A stretch of 29,105 nucleotides of DNA from a virus (IMGVR_UViG_3300028027_000176:1-29105), one strand, 5' to 3'. Counted from the stretch's first letter, positions 23,993-29,105 are shown. A program made the numbers and translations. Notes: a model not told the origin generated them from the letters alone.

Positions 23993-24186
23993 AATTTAAT
24001 CAAGCCCCCTAAGTACATCGCTACTGCAACTGCTTCTACTGTGAACAAAGCATAATCCTTCTGTTGTATTCCTGACCAAGCCCATAAGCCACTACCAATA
24101 AACCCGAACCACAAGTTTAATGGAAAGATGTTTAAGCTAGTCAAGCCAATACCAATCAGACAGAGGATAGTGCCGCTCCATTTCAT
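23983..24186 (-). CDS. Small membrane protein, hypothetical
   Basis: This 67-aa protein is hydrophobic, with two or three membrane segments: TILCLIGIGLTSLNIFPLNL, WFGFIGSGLWAWSGIQ and LFTVEAVAVAMYLGGLI. The pattern FPLNLWFGFIGSGLWAWSG is found in small phage and bacterial membrane proteins I cannot name with confidence. It starts within the stop of the upstream gene (TAATG at 24184-24188) and overlaps the polymerase start by 10 bases, so it is coupled to polymerase translation. Confidence 0.68.
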   Translation of the reverse strand: MKWSGTILCLIGIGLTSLNIFPLNLWFGFIGSGLWAWSGIQQKDYALFTVEAVAVAMYLGGLIKLCV

Positions 24187-24404
24187 TACTTCTTAGTCAC
24201 TTTCTTTTTAGGTTCTTGCTTAGCTGTAACGGGCTCAGGTGCAGCCCTTGCAGTTTCAAACATAGCTTCAAACAGTTCCTGCAGTTCCGGCTCAAGTGCA
24301 ACCCATGTTGTCCCGTCATTGAAGTGAACGGTACGGTCAATAATGTAGGTAACATTGTTTAGATTAACTATTCTGTTTCCAATTCGTGCCATAGGTTTAG
24401 TCAT
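24186..24404 (-). CDS. Hypothetical protein with Lys-rich tail
   Basis: The start is set at the ATG at 24404, which has AAAGGA 8 bases upstream; a TTG at 24413 would add three residues. The 72-aa product has a beta start (MARIGNRIVNLNNVTYIID, residues about 5-23), HFNDGTTWVALEP, a helix ELQELFEAMFETARA, and a Pro/Lys-rich tail ending KKKVTKK. It overlaps the upstream gene by 8 bases and the downstream gene by one. Function not recognised. Confidence 0.68.
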   Translation of the reverse strand: MTKPMARIGNRIVNLNNVTYIIDRTVHFNDGTTWVALEPELQELFEAMFETARAAPEPVTAKQEPKKKVTKK

Positions 24405-24669
24405 TTTTTTCAATCCTTTTCAGTTCGTGTTGAATCATATACTGTGCATTTTGCAGAGCTTTTACAAGTTGCTCACAGTCTTCGACATGATAATGCGCTA
24501 TAACGTCTGTGCCAAGGACCTTGTACGCTTCAAGTGTATCCCTGATAAGTTTCTTGAGCGTAGTAGTGAACTGCACAGGTTCATCGGCATCACCAAAGAA
24601 GAATCCGTAATCCACTGCGCCATTCTCCGCAATCCACACAAATCCATCAACTTTCACATTCTTGCTCAT
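24397..24669 (-). CDS. Hypothetical protein
   Basis: This 90-aa protein has a beta-sheet first half (KVDGFVWIAENGAVDYGFFFG) followed by helices (TTLKKLIRDTLEAYKVLG and EQLVKALQNAQYMIQHELKRI). No cysteine cluster, membrane segment or catalytic motif is seen. The ATG overlaps the stop of the 40-aa gene upstream (ATGA at 24666-24669). It sits in a run of five coupled small genes between polymerase and the helicase region. Confidence 0.65.
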   Translation of the reverse strand: MSKNVKVDGFVWIAENGAVDYGFFFGDADEPVQFTTTLKKLIRDTLEAYKVLGTDVIAHYHVEDCEQLVKALQNAQYMIQHELKRIEKND

Positions 24670-24788
24670 GATTCATTCCTATGATATACATTGTTAGGGT
24701 TTTTTAACATTGATTTAATAAGTTCATCCATATTAAAGAACCATTGAATAAACATTGTGCCACTGGGTTCATAGATTGTAAAACTCAT
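24666..24788 (-). CDS. Micro-protein, 40 aa, hypothetical
   Basis: The frame starts MSFTIYEPSGTMFIQWFFNM and ends NVYHRNES. Both ends are shared with neighbours in four-base ATGA overlaps (start with the HTH gene stop, 24785-24788; stop with the next start, 24666-24669). Such exact packing on both sides is hard to get by chance and supports a real coding gene. It is Phe/Met-rich; function unknown. Confidence 0.65.
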   Translation of the reverse strand: MSFTIYEPSGTMFIQWFFNMDELIKSMLKNPNNVYHRNES

Positions 24789-24967
24789 TGACTTAAGTTC
24801 TCCACAAGATCAGTAAACGTAATACCACGCTCTTGACAGCGTTTACGCAACTTAATGATGGCTCTTTGTTGTATCGACTCAATCGTACAAACAGACACAC
24901 CCATTTTGTCAGCAATCTCTTGACAAGTCATCTCATAGTCTTCTGCGCTTAAAGGGTATTTAGTCAT
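24785..24967 (-). CDS. Sigma-70 region 4-like helix-turn-helix protein
   Basis: This 60-aa protein is almost a single helix-turn-helix of sigma region 4 type: SAEDYEMTCQEIADKMGVSV (residues 7-26), followed by CTIESIQQRAIIKLRKRC (recognition helix) and a short C-terminal helix. The order M/T-x-x-E-I-A-x-x-M-G-V-S-x-x-T-I-x-x-I is that of region 4, which contacts the -35 box. It lacks other sigma regions, so it may act as a regulator or anti-host-sigma factor. It starts inside the previous stop (ATGA at 24964-24967). Confidence 0.75.
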   Translation of the reverse strand: MTKYPLSAEDYEMTCQEIADKMGVSVCTIESIQQRAIIKLRKRCQERGITFTDLVENLSQ

Positions 24968-25290
24968 TTTCCCTCCGCAATAAACTTGTCCACAGCAGCA
25001 TCAATTTCCTCACCAATCATCCAACGCCATTCCGACATATCACCATTACAAGCAATCACCGATGGTGCAACAATCTTAGGATCGACATCCCATGATGCGC
25101 TCTTGAGCCAGCGATAACGCTCTGCATCAGCATAGACATCACGGTTATCTTGAATACGACCAAAGACATCCCGATTAAGGGTACGCAATCGGTCAATCTC
25201 CAAGCACAAGGCATTTATGTAGTTACGAGTAACAGAGTATTCGTCTGTCTTGGCATACTGCCGTGCTTTTTCTACTAAGTCGTTGTTCAT
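24964..25290 (-). CDS. Hypothetical protein with DAERYRWLK motif
   Basis: This 108-aa protein begins with a helical region (residues 1-45, VEKARQYAKTDEYSVTRN) and carries ADAERYRWLKSASWDVDPK (about 54-72), a pattern frequent in phage small proteins (DAERYRWLR), then ends MIGEEIDAAVDKFIAE. It starts at an ATG whose ATGA contains the stop of the helicase 3'-end remnant, suggesting that in the ancestral phage this gene directly followed the helicase. Function unknown. Confidence 0.72.
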   Translation of the reverse strand: MNNDLVEKARQYAKTDEYSVTRNYINALCLEIDRLRTLNRDVFGRIQDNRDVYADAERYRWLKSASWDVDPKIVAPSVIACNGDMSEWRWMIGEEIDAAVDKFIAEGK

Positions 25291-25361
25291 AGTGTGTCCT
25301 TTATTTCTAACATTCGTCCAGTTTTGCCATTATACAACAATGCACCACAGTTTCCAGTCAT
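25287..25361 (-). pseudogene. Orphaned second copy of the primase-helicase C-terminus
   Basis: Between the HNH gene and the next gene lies a 25-codon frame encoding a near copy of the helicase end: shared LYNGKTGRMLEI and DTL. From the ACT codon at 25358 the two ends align over exactly 23 codons without gaps, 18 residues identical. Thirteen of those 18 codons differ synonymously and the stops differ (TGA here, TAA in the helicase). An ATG overlaps the HNH stop, so a 24-aa peptide might be made. It is best read as the original helicase 3' end, cut off by the insertion. Confidence 0.82.
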
Positions 25362-25864
25362 TTACATTCTCCAGTGATGTACTTAATAAGATTGGTAGCA
25401 AGTTTTAACAATTCTTGTGGCGTGGCATTGCTTTTCATTGTGTTCGCTTTATTTGAAATTACCAAGATGTTTCCTTTCACATATCCTTTTGTTGGGTCTA
25501 TTCGGTCTAAACTAGCAGAATTGTCTTTAACAGTTTTTCTTCCTTCGGCAATATACAACTCAATACCAAGCAAGGGACAATGAGTCGGTATAACAATATC
25601 TGATTCCTCAATATTGAAATCCCATCCATACTTTTTCGCCCTTGCTCTTGCTCTGTTTAACATCCTGTTTACTGGCTTTCTGCGGTAATACTCTCGTCCT
25701 TTTTCTTGAATCAGCTCTCTGTTTTTATCTCGATACGCACGAACATTAGTTAAAACCTTATCCTTGTTTTCGTGATAGTACTCTGTTGCTTGTTGTTTGA
25801 CTTTTTCTTTGTTTTTAGCATAATAAGCCTGATTGTAAGCGTGTCTTTGTTCTTTAGAAACCAT
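25358..25864 (-). CDS. HNH-type homing endonuclease
   Basis: This 168-aa protein has a basic, Tyr/Lys-rich N-terminal half with repeated YY-x-x-NK-x-KV elements (residues about 10-60), probably DNA binding, then RARAKKYGWDFNI and a nuclease block: THCPLLGIEL, SLDRIDPTKGYVKGNILVIS and NKANTMKSNATPQELLKL. The SLDRID..KGY..GN signature marks a phage HNH endonuclease group found as free-standing or intron homing enzymes. It has its own promoter and a strong AAGGAGG site 4 bases before the ATG. It lies between two copies of the helicase 3' end. It probably cuts a helicase allele that lacks the insert. Confidence 0.85.
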   Translation of the reverse strand: MVSKEQRHAYNQAYYAKNKEKVKQQATEYYHENKDKVLTNVRAYRDKNRELIQEKGREYYRRKPVNRMLNRARARAKKYGWDFNIEESDIVIPTHCPLLGIELYIAEGRKTVKDNSASLDRIDPTKGYVKGNILVISNKANTMKSNATPQELLKLATNLIKYITGECK

Positions 25865-25992
25865 AAATCCTCCTTAAAACACCATTATATACTAAAAAAC
25901 ACGCCATGTCAAGAACTATTTTAAAGAGTATCCACAATCTCAAGCATCCTGCCTGTTTTGCCGTTGTAAAGAATATTGCCAGCAGGTCCAGT
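25359..25992 (-). mobile_element. Putative homing-endonuclease cassette with replacement helicase C-terminus
   Basis: The unit holds, in - strand order, the present last 23 helicase codons, a stop, a consensus promoter, an HNH endonuclease gene and its stop. ACTGGA occurs at both junctions (25987-25992 and 25353-25358). Deleting these 634 bases joins helicase codon ACT in frame to the remnant and restores a complete helicase whose TGA overlaps the next ATG. No group I intron core has room in the 56-bp non-coding part. Boundaries are inferred from alignment of the two C-termini. Confidence 0.6.
25884..25912 (-). promoter_or_regulatory. Perfect-consensus sigma70 promoter for the HNH gene
   Basis: On the - strand, TTGACA (25912-25907), a 17-bp spacer and TATAAT (25889-25884) match the bacterial housekeeping consensus at all 12 positions. 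Transcription would begin near 25877 and reach the HNH start at 25864 after a strong ribosome site. It lies wholly in the 56-bp gap created by the insertion, giving the endonuclease host-polymerase expression independent of the phage operon. Confidence 0.88.
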
Positions 25993-27516
25993 AAAGCCCG
26001 AATGTCGGTTCTTGAGAACCCGTACAGATGTGGTATTGCGCTCAATCATATCTTCTGCTTGACCGTTACGCTCGAGTCCAATCACCATATCGGATAACTG
26101 GGCAATCGCACCGGAACCCCTAAGCTGTGATAGCGATGTTGCTGCCCCTTCTTCGTGTCCACGGCTTTCAGGTCTTTTCAGATGACTGACACAGATCAGG
26201 CTAATTCCTGTTTCCTGCACCAGCATACGCAACTTAGTCATGATGGAATCGATAGCCTTGCGTTCATCACCAGCATCACCGCCACTAACGATAATGCTAA
26301 TGTGGTCAAGGAAAATGTAACCACAATTAAGAGCTTTCGCCATATACCGCACTCGATTGATAATATTTTCCAAAGAAGTGCTACCAAAATGGTCAAACAG
26401 GTAAACACGGTCACTTCCCAAAGTTCGATCAAAAGCATCTTTTAGTTCCTCCGCCGTTACTTCTACATCAGGTAAATGGATTGGTTTGTTTACTGCTAAG
26501 GACATCAACGAACGAGCTGTTTTTCGTACACCTTCTTCAAGAAACATAAGTCCGATGTTGTCATTGGTTTTACATAAGATGTGCCATACAATTTCTCTAA
26601 GAAACTGAGATTTACCGAGTCCGCTTCCGGCTGTGACCATGACCAGCTCACCCTTCCTGATTCCGTAGGTGAGTTTATTGAGTGCTTCGTATGGATAATC
26701 ACAATCAGCTTTCTCGATAGGAGCTGACACCATATCCCAGAGGGTATTACCTTGAATAATTCCATCAGGGACATAAGCCTCAGCACCCCACCAACAATCA
26801 ATAAATTCTTTACCTGCACCATGTGCCAAATAATCACACGCATCTTTATATCCTTTCCTATGCTTCATTACCTTCACTTTACCGCCAAAGAGTTCAGCAA
26901 CAGCTTGTGAAGCCTTTTGACCTGCTTCATCGGCATCAAACGCTAAGACAATATTCTCGAATGAGTCAATCCATTCATACTGTGCCTTACAGTCCTTTAA
27001 AGCGGCTGCTGCGCCGTTTCTAACACTAACGCAAGGGTACTTGCTACCTTGCATCTGATAAGCCGCTAGAGCATCTAGTTCGCCTTCACAGATAGTAAGG
27101 TAGCGACCTGCTTTAGCAAACAGTTGCTGTCCGAACAGAGTAGCGTGGTTAAAGTCACCCGCAATGGTAAATTGCTTGTTTGCTACATCTCTAGTTTTGA
27201 TCGCAGATAGAGTGCCGTCAGCATCATAAAACGGGTAGTAATGCTTTCCAGTAACTTGCTTAACCCCGTAACTTAGGCAAGTAGCCTGAGTAATACTACG
27301 GTCAGCGATATTAGTAATAATAGCAGTGTCATAAAATTGTATATCCTTGTTCATTGGTTTAACTGCCTTCATTGTTGTTGTTTGCCCATCGCCTGATTCG
27401 TGTGTGTGGCACACATGACAATAGGTATGCCCATCATCATAGAGCGAGTTCCCATCGCTACTGCCACACGCATCGCACGGAATGTGCTTAACGAATTTGC
27501 TGTTAGAAACTGGCAT
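25921..27516 (-). CDS. Primase-helicase (T7 gp4-like)
   Basis: This 531-aa bifunctional enzyme (from the ATG at 27516; a TTG two codons earlier also fits) makes primers and unwinds the fork. It has a zinc-binding motif C14-x2-C17...C33-x2-C36, a TOPRIM primase domain with CEGELDA (E144) and AFDADEAG (D193, D195), then a RecA-like helicase: Walker A TAGSGLGKS (about 295-303), a catalytic Glu in LMFLEEGV, Walker B YIFLDHISI, and SHLKRP and QLRGSGAIAQLSD. Length is close to T7 gp4. The C-terminal 23 residues appear to have come with the downstream HNH cassette. It overlaps the upstream small gene by 14 bases. Confidence 0.93.
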   Translation of the reverse strand: MPVSNSKFVKHIPCDACGSSDGNSLYDDGHTYCHVCHTHESGDGQTTTMKAVKPMNKDIQFYDTAIITNIADRSITQATCLSYGVKQVTGKHYYPFYDADGTLSAIKTRDVANKQFTIAGDFNHATLFGQQLFAKAGRYLTICEGELDALAAYQMQGSKYPCVSVRNGAAAALKDCKAQYEWIDSFENIVLAFDADEAGQKASQAVAELFGGKVKVMKHRKGYKDACDYLAHGAGKEFIDCWWGAEAYVPDGIIQGNTLWDMVSAPIEKADCDYPYEALNKLTYGIRKGELVMVTAGSGLGKSQFLREIVWHILCKTNDNIGLMFLEEGVRKTARSLMSLAVNKPIHLPDVEVTAEELKDAFDRTLGSDRVYLFDHFGSTSLENIINRVRYMAKALNCGYIFLDHISIIVSGGDAGDERKAIDSIMTKLRMLVQETGISLICVSHLKRPESRGHEEGAATSLSQLRGSGAIAQLSDMVIGLERNGQAEDMIERNTTSVRVLKNRHSGFTGPAGNILYNGKTGRMLEIVDTL

Positions 27517-27694
27517 ATTCAAATCCAGTAGAAAGCTCTACCTCCATATCTCCAAAATCTTCCTCTTTGATGTCGGTAGGCGATAAGTTCTCAGCCATAA
27601 TAAAGCAATCTTCTTCGGTGTCACCGTAGCAACTCACATAGTAAGTCTTAGTAACTTTAAAAACTGCTGTCAATCCTTTTGGTGCTGTTCTCAT
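27503..27694 (-). CDS. Small hypothetical protein
   Basis: The start is placed at the ATG at 27694, which has GGAG 6 bases before it; an earlier ATG (27706) lies inside the upstream gene. The 63-aa protein reads TAVFKVTKTYYVSCYGDTEEDC, a beta/alpha pattern, and ends in an acidic segment with FEYASF. It overlaps the helicase start. A two-strand-one-helix fold with unknown role is likely; no family recognised. Confidence 0.65.
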   Translation of the reverse strand: MRTAPKGLTAVFKVTKTYYVSCYGDTEEDCFIMAENLSPTDIKEEDFGDMEVELSTGFEYASF

Positions 27695-27695
27695 A

Positions 27696-27989
27696 TCATT
27701 CTCCATTCACTAAAATAACCCCATGACGAACCCGCCAAGGATATGCTGATTCTACATAAAAACACCGTGATACGCCATCTTTTACACTTAACCAACCGTG
27801 CCAGTAAGAGTGACCCTTCTGATACCCACCGCAAACAGTATGCTCTAGTTCCCATTTAGCGGCTCTGTAGCCACCGTAAGCAGAGATGAGGGCTACCCCT
27901 AGCACGACTAAAACAAACAGTTCCCAAGGCGTTTTAGGGCATTTGTGAACCCGTCTAACTTTTTTGGCTTTGGTAGTACTTTGATCCAT
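27696..27989 (-). CDS. Hypothetical membrane-anchored protein
   Basis: This 97-aa protein has a basic N-terminus (KAKKVRRVHKCPK), one membrane segment (about 23-41, LFVLVVLGVALISAYGGY), and a Trp/Tyr/His-rich outer part with Cys residues (VCGGYQKGHSYWHGWL, SRCFYVE) that could form a disulfide outside the cytoplasm. Its start lies 82 bases inside the upstream gene in another frame and has only a weak ribosome site, so the start is uncertain. The end is packed against the next gene. Confidence 0.6.
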   Translation of the reverse strand: MDQSTTKAKKVRRVHKCPKTPWELFVLVVLGVALISAYGGYRAAKWELEHTVCGGYQKGHSYWHGWLSVKDGVSRCFYVESAYPWRVRHGVILVNGE

Positions 27990-28093
27990 AGTGATTTATC
28001 CATTTCAATGTATGTTTCTGCTTCATCACGGGTAAAAAACCGCCTTACAATCCCGCCCCACTCATCTCTCACTTCGTACCGAAGATTAGACAT
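27908..28093 (-). CDS. Small hypothetical protein
   Basis: This 61-aa protein starts SNLRYEVRDEWGGIVRRFFT, a beta hairpin, then RDEAETYIEMDKSLWIKVLPKPKK. The pattern xYEVRDxxGxxxRxFxxxxEAxxYI is frequent in short phage proteins that resemble a small two-strand plus helix domain. Its ATG overlaps the preceding stop by 8 bases. Its last 27 residues overlap the membrane-protein gene in another frame. Function unknown. Confidence 0.65.
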   Translation of the reverse strand: MSNLRYEVRDEWGGIVRRFFTRDEAETYIEMDKSLWIKVLPKPKKLDGFTNALKRLGNCLF

Positions 28094-28238
28094 TAGTCAC
28101 CTCATAAAGCATCGCATTGGCTTTAGCGGCAATCATCTCATCTAGGTCGTTTATTACATTGGCATATCCATATTCATCAACCAAATCCGCCATATCCGAC
28201 AAAATAAAGTGATACCTTGCTTCATCAATAGAATTCAT
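28086..28238 (-). CDS. Small acidic protein, hypothetical
   Basis: I set the start at the ATG at 28238, 5 bases after a strong GGAGG, giving 50 aa (MNSIDEARYHFILSDMADLV...). A longer frame to 28325 reads hydrophobic residues from the upstream regulatory DNA and is rejected. The protein is acidic and helical. It is the first gene after the 188-bp regulatory gap, so any leftward promoter there would feed it. No family recognised. Confidence 0.68.
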   Translation of the reverse strand: MNSIDEARYHFILSDMADLVDEYGYANVINDLDEMIAAKANAMLYEVTNV

Positions 28239-28426
28239 AAAAACCTCCGTTAGGTTAAGACTAAGTATAGACATATCAAAAGTCAATACATAGACACAAA
28301 AATAAAACACTTGACACAATTTCAAAAATTGATATAATGCCTTAACAACATAGACTATGTAAATTGTTTCTTTATGTTATTTAAAAACAATTAAAACCTT
28401 AACGATAGAGTCTATATAGGTCTATA
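28239..28426. promoter_or_regulatory. Regulatory gap with palindromes and repeated YATAGAC motif
   Basis: This AT-rich 188-bp gap has no convincing gene. It holds (T/C)ATAGAC at 28266-28272, 28289-28295 and 28349-28355 (+) and at 28410-28416 and 28420-28426 (-). It also holds two perfect palindromes, ACATAG-A-CTATGT (28348-28360) and ATAGA-G-TCTAT (28405-28415), and a looser inverted repeat AATTGTTT/AAACAATT (28362-28369, 28385-28392). A rightward consensus promoter lies within. The repeats look like binding sites of one regulator, maybe controlling the leftward genes; that is inference. Confidence 0.6.
28311..28338 (+). promoter_or_regulatory. Consensus sigma70 promoter, rightward (opposite to nearby genes)
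   Basis: TTGACA (28311-28316), a 16-bp spacer and TATAAT (28333-28338) are exact hexamers. The start site would be near 28345, and the palindrome ACATAG-A-CTATGT lies at about +4 to +16, a usual operator position. All surrounding genes run leftward, so the transcript would be antisense to the genes beyond 28427. Confidence 0.72.
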
Positions 28427-28678
28427 TTAGCGTTCATTCCAGTATTCATCTAAATCCTCATCACAATCATCATTGTCGAAATCGTCAATATTGTCTATTA
28501 ACGATTCAAGATTACCTGTATCTGAATCACTCAATAGGTCATTCCTAACCTGAACTGGTATATAGGCATCGACAGTCCGTATACAGGTACTACACATCTC
28601 CAAAAATTGCTTAGTGATAGCGTGGCGCATAGTCGATTCAAAGTCATTTAATGACGCATTGCAACATTGGCATCTCAT
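28427..28678 (-). CDS. Zinc-ribbon-like small protein with acidic tail
   Basis: The ATG at 28678 has GGAGGG 8 bases upstream, giving 83 aa; a longer frame upstream is rejected because it covers the tiny gene at 28680-28769. The protein starts MRCQCCNASLNDFESTMRHA, with CQCC and later MCSTCIRTVDAYIP, so four cysteines could bind zinc. The second half is very acidic (DDFDNDDCDEDLDEYW). This layout is common in small phage proteins. Possibly a host-transcription or translation modifier; no evidence. Confidence 0.72.
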   Translation of the reverse strand: MRCQCCNASLNDFESTMRHAITKQFLEMCSTCIRTVDAYIPVQVRNDLLSDSDTGNLESLIDNIDDFDNDDCDEDLDEYWNER

Positions 28679-28679
28679 T

Positions 28680-28769
28680 TTAAAGCCCTCCAAGGTAATC
28701 AAATAACCACAATAGGGACTGCACATATACAACCACAACCGTAAGCACTAATAGAGTTTTCAATAGCAT
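28680..28769 (-). CDS. Micro membrane peptide, 29 aa
   Basis: This very short frame begins MLLKTLLVLTVVVVYVQSLL and ends DYLGGL, so it is nearly one membrane helix. It has GGAAGG 8 bases before its ATG, overlaps the upstream gene by 10 bases, and ends 1 base before the next start. The tight fit and good ribosome site favour a real gene, but it is too short to be sure. Confidence 0.5.
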   Translation of the reverse strand: MLLKTLLVLTVVVVYVQSLLWLFDYLGGL

Positions 28770-28915
28770 ACAATTAGCCTTCCATCGTTGCATATCCGAC
28801 AAATCGTTACAGACCCATCAGGATTCACAATAGTAGTGGGTGTGCAACTAGCGTATGCAGTTTCCAGCATTGCCAACAGTCCAATTACAATAAAACCTTT
28901 AATATAGCTGGTCAT
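28760..28915 (-). CDS. Small exported Cys-rich protein
   Basis: This 51-aa frame has an N-terminal signal peptide (IKGFIVIGLLAMLETAYA, residues 5-22) with likely cleavage near AYA-S, and a short mature part CTPTTIVNPDGSVTICRICN plus a final Cys. The mature pattern C-x-P-T-T-x-x-x-P-D-G-x-x-x-x-C-x-x-C recurs in small exported phage proteins, perhaps made in the periplasm with disulfides. GGAG lies about 10 bases before the ATG. Function unknown. Confidence 0.65.
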   Translation of the reverse strand: MTSYIKGFIVIGLLAMLETAYASCTPTTIVNPDGSVTICRICNDGRLIVCY

Positions 28916-29069
28916 AAGGTATTTTCTCCGTCATTGTTAGATTTACAAGTTCTTTCCATAGGGTATAGATTCCTTCATCGCTCATGGTGTCAAATACCTC
29001 TAGTCTATCCGGATGCCAAGACCCCATTGCTACTATGTCTTGAATCATAAATAATCTACTTTGGTTCAT
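28899..29069 (-). CDS. Small hypothetical protein, 56 aa
   Basis: The frame starts MNQSRLFMIQDIVAMGSWHP and continues DRLEVFDTMSDEGIYTLWKELVN. GAGG lies 7 bases before the ATG, and the end overlaps the exported-protein start by 17 bases. Helical, mixed charge; no membrane part or motif. No family recognised. Confidence 0.6.
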   Translation of the reverse strand: MNQSRLFMIQDIVAMGSWHPDRLEVFDTMSDEGIYTLWKELVNLTMTEKIPYDQLY

Positions 29070-29078
29070 TTGTTTGCC

Positions 29079-29105
29079 TCATTTGAATAGGTAGGATTGC
29101 ATTGT
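29079..29105 (-). CDS. 3' end of a further leftward gene, partial
   Basis: A frame open to the window edge ends with residues MQSYLFK and a TGA at 29081-29079, just inside the ribosome site of the next gene. This matches the packing of the other genes, but only about eight codons are visible, so it may be chance. Confidence 0.35.
   Translation of the reverse strand, partial: TMQSYLFK

Noticed and set aside
25287-25992. Group I intron or intein in the helicase gene
   Set aside because: Only 56 bp are non-coding and no conserved intron core is visible; the helicase ends with its own stop before the HNH gene, so splicing is not needed and an intein would have to be in frame.
28239-28325. N-terminal extension of the 50-aa gene to 28325
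   Set aside because: It would read through the regulatory DNA, has no ribosome site, and a strong GGAGG lies right before the ATG at 28238.
1-29105. tRNA genes, CRISPR arrays, integrase or attachment sites, IS elements
   Set aside because: None recognised on reading either strand; absence by eye is weak evidence for tRNAs and would need a dedicated search.

Overview
The window looks like the right-hand half or more of a lytic, podovirus-type (short-tailed) dsDNA phage genome that infects a Gram-negative bacterium. Three things support this. There is a T7-like replication set: primase-helicase, family A DNA polymerase, gp2.5-type SSB and 5'-3' exonuclease. There is a short-tail virion set: scaffold, coat, SU10/T7-type adaptor, nozzle-like protein, fibres and three large candidate internal virion proteins, with no tape-measure or sheath gene. 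There is a Gram-negative lysis cassette with an Rz/Rz1-type spanin pair. No integrase, phage RNA polymerase, tRNA or CRISPR array was seen. Terminase and most of the portal gene would lie to the left of the window. I cannot name the host or phage genus from the sequence alone.

Layout. Positions 1-16898 are read on the + strand. In order they hold the tail end of an upstream gene, scaffold, major capsid protein, a strong hairpin terminator (1948-1981), two tail-fibre or adhesin genes, a putative fibre assembly chaperone and a small coiled-coil membrane protein. Then come a 110-aa protein, four tiny lysine-rich proteins, adaptor, nozzle, a third fibre with a self-cleaving S74 chaperone, a GNAT acetyltransferase, three large putative ejection proteins, and holin / SAR-type endolysin / i-spanin with an embedded o-spanin. 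Positions 16947-29105 are read on the - strand and converge on the lysis genes at a UUCG-loop terminator (16897-16919). In transcription order (right to left) they hold several micro-genes, a zinc-ribbon protein, membrane proteins, primase-helicase, an HNH endonuclease, a sigma-region-4-like HTH protein, small unknowns, DNA polymerase, SSB, 5'-3' exonuclease, a PD-(D/E)XK nuclease, a DnaQ-like exonuclease with a zinc ribbon, a DUF3310 protein and a B12-dependent (class II) ribonucleotide reductase. Genes are tightly packed, with many ATGA/GTGA/TAATG stop-start overlaps suggesting translational coupling.

Most interesting points. (1) The primase-helicase 3' end exists twice. The helicase gene is complete, but downstream of an inserted HNH endonuclease gene with its own perfect-consensus sigma70 promoter lies a second, diverged copy of the last 23 codons (18/23 residues identical, 13 of those 18 codons synonymously different). 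A shared ACTGGA marks both junctions, and removing 634 bp restores an intact helicase whose stop overlaps the next start. This looks like a homing-endonuclease cassette that supplies a replacement C-terminus. (2) A 188-bp gap (28239-28426) holds a consensus promoter on the strand opposite to the surrounding genes, two perfect palindromes and five copies of a YATAGAC motif. (3) A complete Rz1-type lipoprotein is encoded out of frame inside the i-spanin gene. (4) One tail protein appears to be six copies of one fold. (5) Three consecutive tiny genes each encode exactly 13 lysines in 46-48 residues.

All function calls come from reading motifs and comparing with remembered families. No database search was run.
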